64,000 nucleotides of DNA. Source: Lutjanus erythropterus. Taxonomy: Eukaryota > Chordata > Actinopteri > Lutjaniformes > Lutjanidae. The notes beneath the pieces were generated by a model, which was not told the origin of the DNA, did no database searches, and saw nothing but the letters and a program-made list of their open reading frames with translations. The translations under genes were made by a program, and so were the position numbers. The stretch covers positions 33,891,920 to 33,955,919 of the forward strand of contig CM034599.1 in NCBI GenBank assembly GCA_020091685.1, read 5' to 3'. Shown here piece after piece: positions 11,303-63,387 of the stretch; position 1 is the stretch's first letter; each line of letters begins with the position of its first letter.

Positions 11303-13705
11303 ATCATTATCTCCACTTATATCACACAGTTATGGTTGTGTCAGGGACTCCCAGGGATTCCCACATTTCTTGTTGTAATAGTTTTTCATTCATGAGATTC
11401 TATGTTTAAAAAAAAAAAAGTCTTTCTCTCTCCTGTAAAACTCCCTCACACAATATCCAGGCTGTTTCAGTGAGTTTGAGTCATATTTCATCATGAACTA
11501 ATGAATATCATTTCCACATTATATATAGTCAACCCCCACTCATAAGAGAAGCATTCATCACACAGCCTGCTCAGCTGATAACCACCTGACTTCTCCTCTT
11601 CTGTGGGTTATTCATTCGCAGTATCACAGTGGCCACTAGATGGTGCTAGATGCAATAAATACACCTCCTCCTGTCCACATGATTTCAGACAGTAAACTTG
11701 AAGCAGATTTTAAGATATTTTCTAGAATAATTGTTTCTTATAGCATTACCTTTTGATATATATTGTTCTCATATGAGCTTGATGGTAACCTAATGTATTT
11801 ACATATAATCTGATATTATTTGCATTGGTGATCATTTTTAGCTATAGAGTGATGTAGCTGAGTTAGCAGACATATTTCCTTGCATGTGATTATTCTATAT
11901 AGGATTTTCAGTAAAATCCTGATTTCACAACATGGAAGGCAGTATGACTAGCATGCATTTAATGCTTTAAATATACTTTTATTTATTTATTTGTTTGTTT
12001 AAGTCTACAATGTAGACAAGCACGGTGTGATTAGTCCCAGTTTCTGCCTTTCATGTATTAACATTACATTTGAGGCACAGTGCTCTTATTTTCCTAAAAA
12101 TATATATTTTGCAATCTTTGAGAAAAGGTCATTTAACAACAACTGCTGAGTGACATATTAGATTTTTGAGCTGTTTCTCAATTAGTTGATGTATTTTCTA
12201 ATTCAGGTCACATTAAATGACTGATACATGTGTGCAGGAGCAAAATTAATGGTTGGTTTGTGTTGTATAAAGTTTCTGTCAGCTGTGGATGATTAAAAAT
12301 AGTCAGAGCTTAGGAAACAAGTTCAGGATCTTTTTTATTGCGCAGTGGGTATATTTTTTTCATCCAGGGGGTTAAACGTCTTTACGGATTCTGGAAATAC
12401 TTTCTGAATCCATCTGGTTTACCTGGTCACCAGGTATGTTATTAGGAAAATCAGATGCTTTGCTCTGTGATTTGAGTGTAATAGTGATACTGATGAGAAC
12501 CCCACCAGAAACCGTATCCCTGTTGTATCCCCACTCTGAGCCATCCACCCTCCACAGTTTGTTTTGGTGTTGGTGCCAGTGTTTGTCTTTTCAAATTTTC
12601 CTTTTCCCATCAACCTTTTCTAATGTGACACTTGTGACACAAAACGCACTTAAAGAACAAACTTTTTTCCAAAGAACTTCTGACATAGTGAACATTTACA
12701 AGATTTGTACAAGAGCTGGAAATCCTTGAAAACACTTGAATTTTATTCCTAAAATTGCATGTCACTGTTTTCAAGGTTTGAAAAGAGCTTGGATTTTTGA
12801 TAAAGTGATTGAAACTGCTTGAAAATTGCATTATTTTCAAACTTAACTGCCAGTTTGCTTTTTAGATAAAGAAATAAAAAAGGTCAGATATTGGCTCAGT
12901 TGTGTTTTATAGGAAGCTAAGTCTACATTTGAAACATATTGTTTAAATTTTGAAAAATTAAACTTTGTTGTGTTTTCCTTTAATTTGTCACCGTTCTATA
13001 GAAATACTATCACAAAACATAATTTTGGTTGTTTATGGCATAATAGCACTTAATTTAACGGTGAAGCAGTGAAATAATCATTTTGAGTATTTGTATATAG
13101 ATATGTAATTTACCATAACTGTAAGGTGCTGGAAAAGCTTGAAAATGCACCTTGAAAATTCTTCAAAAGTGCCTGAATTTGACTTTGTTGAAGGTGAAGG
13201 AACTGTGTCTTTAACTCACATGACTGATCAACTGTTTTAGCTCCGACAGTCTCCTCATGACAAAACTAACAGAACTGTAATTTTTCCATCCTGTTTTCTA
13301 CATTTTGTTTTCGCTGATCGTGGTTCAACTGACTTCTCTCTAAATACTTCATCTTGTTGTGCCCTCTTCTCCTGCAATGGTATAATGTTTTTCTGACTGG
13401 ACAGTTGGCCCCACCTGTTGCTTATCTCAATGAACCAACTCCTGATAATCATATAATAATATAACAATATCAGATGGAAACAAGCATTCATTTGCATTTT
13501 GTTTTGCCTAGTTGCTCAAAATTCTGTTAAAATTTGCAATACATTTGAATGGAAACACAGCTTGTGTGTACTGAGAAATTATAGATACTTCTGTCCTTTA
13601 ACAGGGCTGAAGGTGAATCGACTGGACATGTATGGTGAGAAGTACAAACCTTTCAAAGGCATCAAGTACATGACGAAGGCTGGCAAGTTCCAGGTGCGGA
13701 CATAA
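8408..13705 (+). CDS. ap3m2: AP-3 complex subunit mu-2 (ap3m2), complete coding region in 8 exons
   Basis: This is the medium subunit of the heterotetrameric AP-3 adaptor, which selects YxxPhi-type cargo at endosomes for traffic to lysosomes and related organelles. Coding exons: 8408-8680, 8790-8961, 9772-9909, 10123-10208, 10381-10514, 10711-10918, 11118-11262 and 13605-13705. All have GT-AG junctions and phases that join, giving 418 codons plus TAA, the family's normal length. The ATG has AAAATG context and gives MIHSLFLVNASGDIFLEKHW. Residues 1-140 are the longin-like N-domain. About 175-418 is the mu-homology domain, containing NPRLLDDVSFHPCVRFKRWE, and the protein ends KAGKFQVRT. AP3M2 rather than AP3M1 is indicated by RATEPENVPPVIPTPHHY, VPWRRTGVKYTNNEAYFDV and GTMSLQAGASKPDENPT. 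No break or missing exon is seen. tet3 starts about 3.6 kb downstream on the same strand. Confidence 0.97.
9290..9526. repeat. Dispersed teleost repeat (AACTAATCGTTGCAGC end)
   Basis: The stretch contains CAAAGACTTCATTTACTGTC, ACATTTAAGAAACTACCAGC and AATCAACTAATCGTTGCAGC, a non-coding repeat I know as abundant in percomorph fish. A second copy with a similar end lies at 53265-53492. It sits in ap3m2 intron 3. It is probably a non-autonomous hAT-like element; the class is inference. Confidence 0.6.
11263..11301. repeat. (AC)n microsatellite starting at the ap3m2 intron 8 donor
   Basis: The intron begins GTACACAC and runs on as an AC repeat to about 11301. The repeat therefore begins two bases into the intron and contributes positions +3 to +6 of the donor. 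Confidence 0.9.
11302..13604. other. ap3m2 intron 8, the longest internal intron, with a degenerate repeat
   Basis: This is AT-rich intron. At about 12716-12840 and again at 13125-13190 there are related phrases (GGAAATCCTTGAAAACACTTGAATTT and GGAAAAGCTTGAAAATGC then GTGCCTGAATTTG). They may be the two ends of one old MITE of about 480 bp. Nothing else is supportable, and the intron ends CCTTTAACAG. Confidence 0.45.
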
Positions 13706-13944
13706 AGACTACTGCTCTGTGACCTCCGGACCAAACCACCACGAGACTGAGGGGGTGTTCTGATGGGGGAAGGGGAGTTGGTACATTCCCTGTGTATATG
13801 CATTTCAGGATTTACCTACAAACATTGGAGGCTTCTTGTAGCAGTAAAGAATGGACCATTGCACATAGAAACCTCTGTTGATGTAAACGCGTAAAATGAA
13901 ACCGTTTGAGCTTTGATGGAGTCTGGAGAGTTCGAAACAAGTGT

Positions 13945-13950
13945 AATAAA
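13945..13950 (+). terminator. ap3m2: Proximal poly(A) signal AATAAA of ap3m2
   Basis: A canonical hexamer lies 240 bases after the stop codon. Confidence 0.5.
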
Positions 13951-15286
13951 GACATTTGCATCCCTGTCCAAGCTGTACCCAGGCCAAACTCAGCTGGTCC
14001 CAGTATAGATTTATCCTTATTCATTGTTATAATTTTAATCCCGAGGCCAAACCAAAGCCGAGCAGATACATGAAGAAGTTTGTTTCAGTTCAGGCTCCAT
14101 CAAGCTCAGATAAATGTCAGGCTCTAACAAATGAACAGCCACAGTCTGTTGATGTACAGTTTTAGCTGTAGGTATCAGGTCTGAAAGTGATCTTTCTTCC
14201 ACCTTTCCACACAGTATTTCATTGTCGAGGGCATGTTTGTCTGGATCGATGTGTGCTGGTGACCATTTTTCACGCTCCAAATAAGAGGTATTGGACATTG
14301 GACTAATAGTTTATCAAGGCAGAGCTTCCCCAGTAATAAATTGATATCATGAGCTGTAAAGAATGACAGAAATTCAATGTTTTGTCGTAGAAGTACTGGA
14401 AGATAAAACTGAATCAAGAAACTAGTGGCAGTTGATTGGGTAGATATGCTGTAACTTCCTTTATTCTTTTCACAAGACAATGCTCCAGAATGTCCTATGT
14501 TACTTTTCTGTGATCCTCAGAAAGTCCTCATGTCCATGAATTTTTTTATCCTCTTCCGTCCTCTCCTGTCCAGTTTCTCCTCATTCCTTCTCCAGCATTG
14601 TTCTGTTTGCCTTTCTGTTTGTTCCATGCCTGTTCTCTTTTTTATTCGTTGTAATGATTTGATGGTTTTGTTTGCAGCACTGGACTCAGCACACTGACAT
14701 AATGAGAATATGACACTGGAGCCGTCCTCAATCATGCACTTTCACATCTGCTGGTACTAACATTTCCTTTTGATGCAAGTGAACTGGATGTAGAAGCTGT
14801 TGGAGCTGTTTATTACAGTGAAGGTTTCTGGAAAATTTCAGGTATATGTTCACATGTTTTATTCAACCGTAATTATTATTTATTTAACAAAACAAAGGAT
14901 CAATTTGCTAAAGTAATGTTTTGTGTATGCATACCATCATTAAATTTGTCAAAGCTTTAACTCTACATAAAGTTGTTACTCAACCATTTCATGACCAAAC
15001 AGTTTTTGTTCTCAACATATAGAAACATGTGGCCAAGAAAAAGGTTTTTGATCTTGTCACTTCGGTGCAAAATACCGTGATCCACATTATCCAAAAACAT
15101 TTTTTCTTACAGTCAGAGAAACTGTAAAATTTGCCCTCTGAGATCTAATTAGAGCTCAAAATAAAAAGAATATGTTCAACTCTCTGTTATGTTATAACGG
15201 CCAGGTACTTCAGAGGAAATGTTGAAGGTTTGCATTTTGTGTGTGTTTGTTAAACAGCCTCCAATGGAGTGTTACAATGGTGTAAA

Positions 15287-15292
15287 AATAAA
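15287..15292 (+). terminator. ap3m2: Distal poly(A) signal AATAAA of ap3m2
   Basis: A canonical hexamer is followed by a TG-rich stretch. It is an alternative or main 3' end. Confidence 0.45.
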
Positions 15293-15310
15293 GATTTGAT
15301 GTGTTATAAC

Positions 15311-16017
15311 TAAGTGAAATCACTAGTTATTGAATGTGTTTTGAATGATTAATTTAATAATAGCTGTCAAAGTTTCAACAGATTTTGAAGCTACAATTTT
15401 GATAAATATTCATAAAAACATTTAACATTTTTGGATTGTTGTTAGTTAGGCATTCAGACTGAGTCTATTGATGTGTAATTTATTACTGCTTGTAAATGTA
15501 CATGGAGTCATGGTGAGACAGATGGTTTACCATAGAAATATACACACAAATGTTTTTCCATTCAAGAACCAGAAATAGATGCACAGTTGGTTACACACCT
15601 CAGTTAGATAACATTGTGGTTTAGGGACCCTGTCTGAGAAATCTGATATAACACAGCATTATTAAAACGCCTGTAGTGTGCAGGCATGATTCTGGCACGA
15701 GTGAAACCACAGAAATTGTTTCTATTTCGTTCTGACTCTGTAAACTTAATATACAGTAAATTACAGTGGCAGCAGACCTCAACTGAACCAGCATCAATCA
15801 AATGTTACTCTGGACACACATCGGATAATATTTGCCACCATAACTTCCAAAGCTATTCTCTGCAGTAACATGGCTCTTTGATGCTATAATTTTTAGATTA
15901 TGTAATCATCTTCAGCTTTACCCATATCCTCACACTCCATAATTTAATGTATATAATTTACATAATTAAATTCATATACTTTATTTATTTATTTACTATC
16001 TGTGATGGAGTGCCTAT
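15311..16017. other. Intergenic sequence between ap3m2 and tet3
   Basis: This is AT-rich sequence with no supported feature. Confidence 0.6.
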
Positions 16018-16200
16018 ATCCAGAGATGGGAAGTAAAGAAGTACAAATACTTTGTTACGCTACTTAAGTATATTTTTTAGGTATCTGTACTTTATCTTTT
16101 TCTAACAACTTTTTATTTATACTCCCTTCATTTTAACACAAATATCTGTACTTTCTATGCCTTTCATTTTTAAAACAGGCTCATTACTTTAGTTTTAATT
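16018..16200. repeat. Dispersed teleost repeat (GGGAAGTAAAGAAGTACAAA)
   Basis: The stretch starts AGATGGGAAGTAAAGAAG and continues with CTACTTAAGTATATTTTTTAGG and ATATCTGTACTTTCTATGCC. I recognise this as a fish non-coding repeat describing stepped AAGTAC/GTACTT motifs. Both strands are rich in these short inverted units. Confidence 0.55.
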
Positions 16201-17329
16201 CAAGACAGAAATGGTTTAACAACATGAAACAAGAAGAAAACGGTGTGAGGTGAAAACAAAAAGGATGTAAAAGGTGTACCAAAACATAACAAGACAAAAA
16301 TGACATAATACTTACAAGATATAACGACAAATCTTAAGTAATAAGTCGAAAATGACATTACATAACAATACAAAAATTATGTAAAAGATGTAACAAGACA
16401 AGTAAGAAGCAACAAGATGAAAATGATGTAAAAAACAACACAAAATGAAGCAACAATACATAACAAGGCGAAAACAACTTACCAGTCTTTTTTTTTTACA
16501 CAACTAAATGTATTTCTGCTGAAGTACAGAATATGTGTACTCTCTACACCTACACCTCTTCTGTCAGATATAGTAACCATATGTGACCATAGGTTGGTCA
16601 CAAACAATGTTGAAATGACTTTGTCTGCCATAAGATTCAATTTGGCCTTCTAGATGTTTCTACCCAAGTAATGATAATAATAATTGGTATGACAAAAAAT
16701 CTGAGCAGAGGGAAAGTACCATTTTGCATTGTAACAAATACAACAGTACAGTAGACATTGATCTTGGCCCGTTGCCCACAATAAAGTTTCAGTTTTGGCC
16801 ACCCGAGGGAAAAAAGTTTGGGAAACCCCTATTTAAACAATCCTTATCACCACCACAGACCTGCAGAACTTCTTTTCTGAGGATGTGAGTCATGAGACTA
16901 AACCCTCTCCTGGCAGCTACCTGAACTCTGTCAGCTGAGGTCACTGCTCCCCTTAATCTGAGCACAGCAAGCCAAACCAGTCCAGGAGGGGGACAGGGCT
17001 TCCTCGCTCCCCTCATGATGTCACAACATCTGGTATAAACCCCACTCATGACATCACAGGAATCTGATTAAAAACCACTTCAAGTTCCCCGTTAAATGTC
17101 ATGAAAGCATCACGGGGGCGGCTTTGAGTCATCTCATGACCTCAAACATACCACTTCAACTCAGCATCAAAAAGCCACTTTTAACCCTCACGTCCCCAGA
17201 GTGTGTGACGTCACCCTCTCCCTTTGCTCCAGCTGGCAGGACTCCACTCCATAATTTACTGAGGACTTTAACCCTCCAAAAAATACAACCTTTCCTCTCT
17301 CTTTCTCTCCGGACAGCAGATTGAAGTCA
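16201..17329. other. Intergenic sequence leading to the tet3 promoter
   Basis: The first half is A-rich with no feature. From about 16850 the composition rises in GC, and from 17190 there is a CT-rich stretch with TGTGTGACGTCACCC near 17200, which holds a full CRE palindrome TGACGTCA. This may be part of the tet3 promoter. Confidence 0.45.
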
Positions 17330-17523
17330 GACTTATGTCATCGCGCTATAACTTTTTCCTCCCTCTCCCCTTTTTGTGCGGGAGTTTTGTTTTGTTGTCG
17401 GAGTTCTTTTATTATGCAGTCTGAGTACTTTTGCGATTGTTGATTTTTATTTATTTTCATTTTCCAAGCGCGTTTAAGGGCTGAAGTGAAGAGGAATATC
17501 GAGCCATTTAAAGATCGCGGGTG
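17200..17523 (+). promoter_or_regulatory. tet3: Candidate tet3 promoter and non-coding first exon
   Basis: A TGACGTCA element near 17207 and a CpG-bearing CT-rich stretch precede a donor, GGGTG/GTAAGT at 17524. No ATG frame of note lies in the last 150 bases before it, so this looks like a 5' UTR exon (about 17330-17523). It is the nearest strong donor on the + strand in a promoter-like setting upstream of the CXXC exon, so I assign it to tet3 by inference. Confidence 0.5.
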
Positions 17524-17916
17524 GTAAGTTCTGTTCATCCTGAATTTTATGCGCAGACTTGGATCCAGTGGCGGTTAATTCAAGTTAAGTCGGCAAACTC
17601 ACTTTCATGTGTTTGTTTGCAGAACTACGACAAACAAAAGTTTGTGACATTCGTTATTATTAGCTAGAGTTTATATACCAAGCTGGAGTTTGTGTTAAAA
17701 TATGGTATTCATAAGTCATTATTAAGGCTTTTACTAAAATTGTACGTTACTTTTATTTACAATATTCATTGATGTGCTGGATAACCGCCAACAACAGGTA
17801 TTTACCGCTGCAACGGTGTCGTGTGGATGTAAATCATAAGTGTTTATTCACGTCGGGTGAAAGTGCTGTTTTTGTCACCTAAAGCAATTAGCCCAGTGTC
17901 TTAACTCACAGCCCTA

Positions 17917-17917
<1 letters not shown>

Positions 17918-17952
<35 letters not shown>
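17918..17952. repeat. (TG)n microsatellite
   Basis: This is an uninterrupted TG dinucleotide tract of about 17 units. Confidence 0.95.
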
Positions 17953-17954
<2 letters not shown>

Positions 17955-18049
17955 CCTGCTGTAGATAATGAGTGTTATCTTAATGTAAATCTAAGGATGC
18001 CTGTTAGTTTTTATCTTGATTGCTTTGATCGTTGTGGGCTGGGCCGGCC

Positions 18050-18573
18050 CCCCTACAGGGATATTTAAATCCCGTCTGAGTAACCACGTGTACATGCAGT
18101 AACAGTAACAGTAGCAGAAGGAGGGGAGCTCACTGACAGTACTGACTGGTCATGTTGTCAAAAGCCGCCCGATACTGTCGCGCGACAGAAGTGCTAATAA
18201 AACCACACGCGGAGTTGGCAAAGCGCGCGCCACCAAGCAGAGTCTGGGTTTAGCAAGACCCACGCTGCTTACCGTGTAATTAAATCCCCCTGCAGCATTG
18301 TCCCATATCTGTGCCTATCGTTACTGCAAATTAGCAACTTTGTAGTTTTGCAGTTTACCAAGTGGTGGAGGGAAATACAGTAACAGTAACATATTTCGGT
18401 GCCACACACAGGCACACTGTGATTCCCAATGGTATTTACTCTTCAATTTCCGTTGTGGATATTGGTTATTCGCCTAACTAATACAGTGGACAGGTGTAGG
18501 AACTGCTCTTTTTCTGACGTCAAACCAAATGCGTCAAACTTAAAGCTAACTTTACACCATGGCTCCTTATGAG
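18050..18573 (+). promoter_or_regulatory. Second CpG-rich segment with a short coding first exon candidate
   Basis: Between 18050 and 18300 the sequence carries an E-box CACGTG (about 18085) and dense CpG (CTGTCGCGCGACAG, AAGCGCGCGCC). At 18559 an ATG in a near-ideal context (ACACCATGG) opens MAPYE and then meets a strong donor, GAG/GTGAGT at 18574, in phase 0. It could be an alternative tet3 leader exon or the first exon of a small separate transcript; see the exon at 21380. Confidence 0.4.
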
Positions 18574-18858
18574 GTGAGTTTCTCCCCAAACTAGCTAAAT
18601 GTTAACACGTAGCTTGTACGTTAACTAGCTAGCAAAGCTGCAAGCAAGCTAAAAGTGAAAATGTTTCTTTTTACATGCTAATGTATTTTTTTAAAATTTG
18701 GGGTATGCATTTAAATGGTGTTACTTAATTACATCGCAGTGTTATGGAGAAATTATGTTATTAAGTCTCCTTTAGCTTTTTTTTTTTTTTTTTTTTTGCT
18801 ATTATATTATTGCTGTCGCAGTTGGTGTTGGGCTCAAACAATCACAAATAATAACAAC
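18574..18858. other. Ordinary intron or intergenic sequence
   Basis: Holds a poly(T) run at 18779-18797 and nothing else supportable. Confidence 0.5.
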
Positions 18859-19104
18859 AATAGACCTCTTCCATGGCAGACATATTGAAATAAATTACTA
18901 GCTGTAAACACAGGTGTTACCAATGATACTAATTAAAGTATGGTTTCCAGTTAATGTTGTAAAGGCTTTCAGTGAGCCAATGTGTACAACAGCAGCACCC
19001 TGACTCTGTTTGACCTCAGCTGAGAGTTAATTAGTATCATTGGTAACACCTGTGTTTACTGTACTATTTCATGTCAAAAAGGCTACTGTGAAAAAAGTCT
19101 ATTA
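18859..19104. mobile_element. Foldback MITE, copy B, with 32-bp perfect inverted arms
   Basis: Arm 18905-18936, which begins TAAACACAGGTGTTACCAAT, and arm 19027-19058 are exact reverse complements separated by 90 bases. The outer ends (ATAGACCTCTTCCATGGCAG and GTGAAAAAAGTCTAT) are imperfectly inverted. The element is non-coding. Copies A (6626) and C (19430) share the arms and ends. Confidence 0.75.
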
Positions 19105-19124
19105 AATCCACAGCAGTACAAGCC

Positions 19125-19320
19125 AATTTGTAATATTCCCTCCATGGAAGGCCTATCGTAGCCATAAGGTTTTCAGTTTTAAATCCATATAAATTTTAAA
19201 TCCATGTTTGCATAAATTAACACAGCTTACATATTTTATGGTAAATTGTATTTGAGTGACTTTTACTCTACACTCAATCGCTGTCAAAGCTATAATGTGT
19301 AACATTTAAGTATTAAAATG
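19125..19320. repeat. Direct repeat unit 1 (partner at 20085-20270)
   Basis: Shared phrases with the partner include CATAAGGTTTTCA versus TATAAGGTTTCAA, TATTTTATGGTAAATTG, and the AACATTTAA near the end. The two copies are diverged but clearly related and in the same orientation. Confidence 0.6.
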
Positions 19321-19429
19321 TCTAAAGATGACTTGATATGTGGACTATGTGTCTAATGCTCAATATAACATGAATAAAACTTTAATACATGACTGTTAAC
19401 ATGATTGTTGCCTCTTAGATTTTTATTTA

Positions 19430-19637
19430 CCTTTTTCACAGCAGCCATATTGATGTGAAATAATAGGGAAAAATACAGGTGTTACCAATGATACTAATTA
19501 AGGTCCCATTCCATTTAGTGTAGCACAGCCTTTCCATTGAGGCAATATGTGCAAAAGCAGCACCACTGAACTTTAAATAGTATCATTGCACCTGTGTTTA
19601 TTTCGTGTCAAAATGGCTGCTGTGAAAAAAAGTCTAT
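19430..19637. mobile_element. Foldback MITE, copy C
   Basis: The left end TTTTTCACAGCAGCCATATT pairs with the right end (GGCTGCTGTGAAAAAAAGTC). The interior has ACAGGTGTTACCAATGATAC and a shortened second arm (AGTATCATTGCACCTGTGTT). It is the same family as the elements at 6626 and 18859. Confidence 0.7.
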
Positions 19638-20084
19638 GGTGGTTGATGACAATAGTAACAGTGATGATCCCACACTAGTTCACTGTGTCATTCAACATGT
19701 TTTGTAATTAACTCTTTAGAAACTAATGTTATATTATTTTGGCTCTGCGCTCTTAATATCTAGGTTGATTAACACATTTGTAAGTAAAGCATACAGACAG
19801 AAAGGAAAGGACCTCTGTCCTCACTTATGAAACTATTTTGTACTGAATGCTTCACATCCATAGCTCTGGCTGAGACAACAACGGTAACATGCACACTGAT
19901 GTCTAAACTTTAAAACAAAGACTTGTGAAAGAGATCCCCTGTTGCACAACTTACATGTCGTATCTTTAAGTCTCTTCTTGTTTTTACAAAGTTGCAGTTA
20001 TGCTGATGGCCATAAAGCAAAATATCCAAATATTAATGGCAACAATTAATTATTTGCAAATAAGACTAAATTTGTGACATTCCT

Positions 20085-20270
20085 GCCTTGAAAAGTCGTA
20101 CCATAGCTATAAGGTTTCAAATTTTAAATCCTTTTCCATTTCAATCCATAATAATGCTGAAGCCCGCTGAGTAATATTTGTGTAAATTGACATAGTCTAA
20201 ATATTTTATGGTAAATTGAATTTAGGTGGCTCTTACACTCCACGGCATTGCTGTTAACATTTAAAAACAT
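20085..20270. repeat. Direct repeat unit 2 (partner at 19125-19320)
   Basis: This is the diverged same-strand copy of unit 1, containing TATTTTATGGTAAATTGAAT. Confidence 0.6.
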
Positions 20271-21379
20271 GTTCAGTACAGGCTGTGAAACCAGTCAATA
20301 GCAAAGAAACATTGGGTTTTCTCAGCACAATTCTCTTTATTGACGGTTGACTGGAGCGTGTGACCACAAGACAAAGAGGACTGTCCCTGGCATCAACTTG
20401 TCAACCCCCGTCTTTCATTCAGGGGGACGTAAGCCCCCCGTCCATGTGGGGTCTGCCATTAAAACACAGTATCTTCTCAAACTGCTCACGTAGGCCTGTG
20501 CGGCTATGGGCCAATTGGATACACGACACTGACAGCTGTGTTCGGAAACCAGACAGTATGCAGACAGCAATCAGGGGTGTCAGATGCTACACGGCTAGTT
20601 ATACCAACTATTTAAGAACATGCAGGGTTATGAAGTGACATCTGACAAGATGATATCTGCTCAATCTGCTGAGTGCTAAATGTAGTAAAATAAACTATTG
20701 AGGTTTCAATTTTGCTTCATTTTTGTTTCTCAGTTAACCTTATTACCCTTGCTTTATATAATTCACACCACAGCATCAAGACACCATCTGATGTCCCATA
20801 TGTAATTATAGGGCTTACCTGAATGCCATTTTTGATGCTGTGAAGCTTCAGTGAAAACTGCCTGCAAATATTAGCTGAGACAGACCTTCATACTTTACTC
20901 AAATTTGCAGTCATGATTGCTTTTTTGTAATTATGAGTCTAATGAGAGATAAAGACACCTCCAAAGTCTCAAAAGTAAACTTGATGAGGGATCAAGTGCT
21001 GATCAGTCGTGAGCACGTAGGGAGCGTCACACCTTCAGCACATAGGGGCTGTATTTGTGCACGTAGAGCAGAAATGCTCCATCACCTGGATGTTTTTCCA
21101 CTTGCAGGCACTGTTCTGTGAACTTTATCACATGCATGAGCCTGTTTTTATATGCACCGGTTTTGAGACTAATTCTGTCTTCAAATGGGGTCGTGTTGTT
21201 TACCATGTTGAGTCCATATAAATGCCCCTCTTGTGGTATTCACAACATTTGAAGTGAGTTTTGAGTTCACTAGTTTTGTATATGACTTCTCATGTTGTAA
21301 CCATTAGCATTTAGCATTTTAGCATTAAGAATGTTTTATCTTACCCCTCTTTGTCTTTGCTGTTTCTGCACACTTCCAG
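20271..21379. other. Intron of tet3, nothing recognised
   Basis: Several short open frames exist (for example 20360-20638), without recognisable composition or splice context. It ends with the acceptor CACACTTCCAG at 21379. Confidence 0.5.
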
Positions 21380-21594
21380 ACTGTGCCCAGGCTGCGCAGA
21401 AGCTGCCATGACTCCGCAGGGTTCAGCTACGTTGCCCAGAATGTGGTGGACCGCCAGCCATCCGTCGGGGTAGTTGTGAAAGATGGACTTGATACTGAAA
21501 GTTACCACTTGGATTTTCCAAGGCCACCCGAGTGACCAAAAACATGATATAATAATTAAGTTATTCCCGGATGGCTCAGACTAGAAGACAAGGT
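21380..21594 (+). other. Possible upstream exon of tet3 carrying a 51-codon open frame
   Basis: A good acceptor (TTCTGCACACTTCCAG) at 21379 is followed by GC-richer sequence. A possible donor, ACAAG/GTGAAC, is at 21595. If joined to the MAPYE exon ending at 18573, phase 0 continues for 51 codons (for example GFSYVAQNVVDRQPSVGVVV) to a TGA at 21533-21535, giving a 56-aa protein. I do not recognise it. It may be a spliced upstream ORF in a tet3 5' leader, a small independent protein, or a UTR exon with a chance open frame. Confidence 0.35.
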
Positions 21595-21862
21595 GAACAT
21601 TAAGCTAACTTTTTCCCAACGGCCTGCAGATTTAAGGTGATTGTTTTAATATCTAGAAAGACAAAGACTGATCCAAGACAAGTTATCTACCTGCCAAACT
21701 ATTTTTAGGACAAACATACAGCAAGTGCAGCCTCATATTCATGGGAGATTTTGTATCTGGTGCTGATTTTAAACTTCACTTTTCAATCTTAATAATATTT
21801 ATCAGTGTTTTTTTGATATCCTTAATTAAGAGACAGAATAGGCATAAGACAGGACAGTCACC

Positions 21863-63387
<41,525 letters not shown>

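Larger units (their letters stand above)
13706..15310 (+). other. ap3m2: ap3m2 3' UTR with two candidate poly(A) signals
   Basis: After the TAA at 13703-13705 there is no further coding sequence. A proximal AATAAA lies at 13945-13950. A second, AATAAA at 15287-15292, is followed by TTTGATGTGTTATAACT, a plausible GU-rich downstream element. If both are used, the 3' UTR would be about 0.26 or 1.6 kb long. Intervening open frames are short and unrecognised. Confidence 0.55.
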
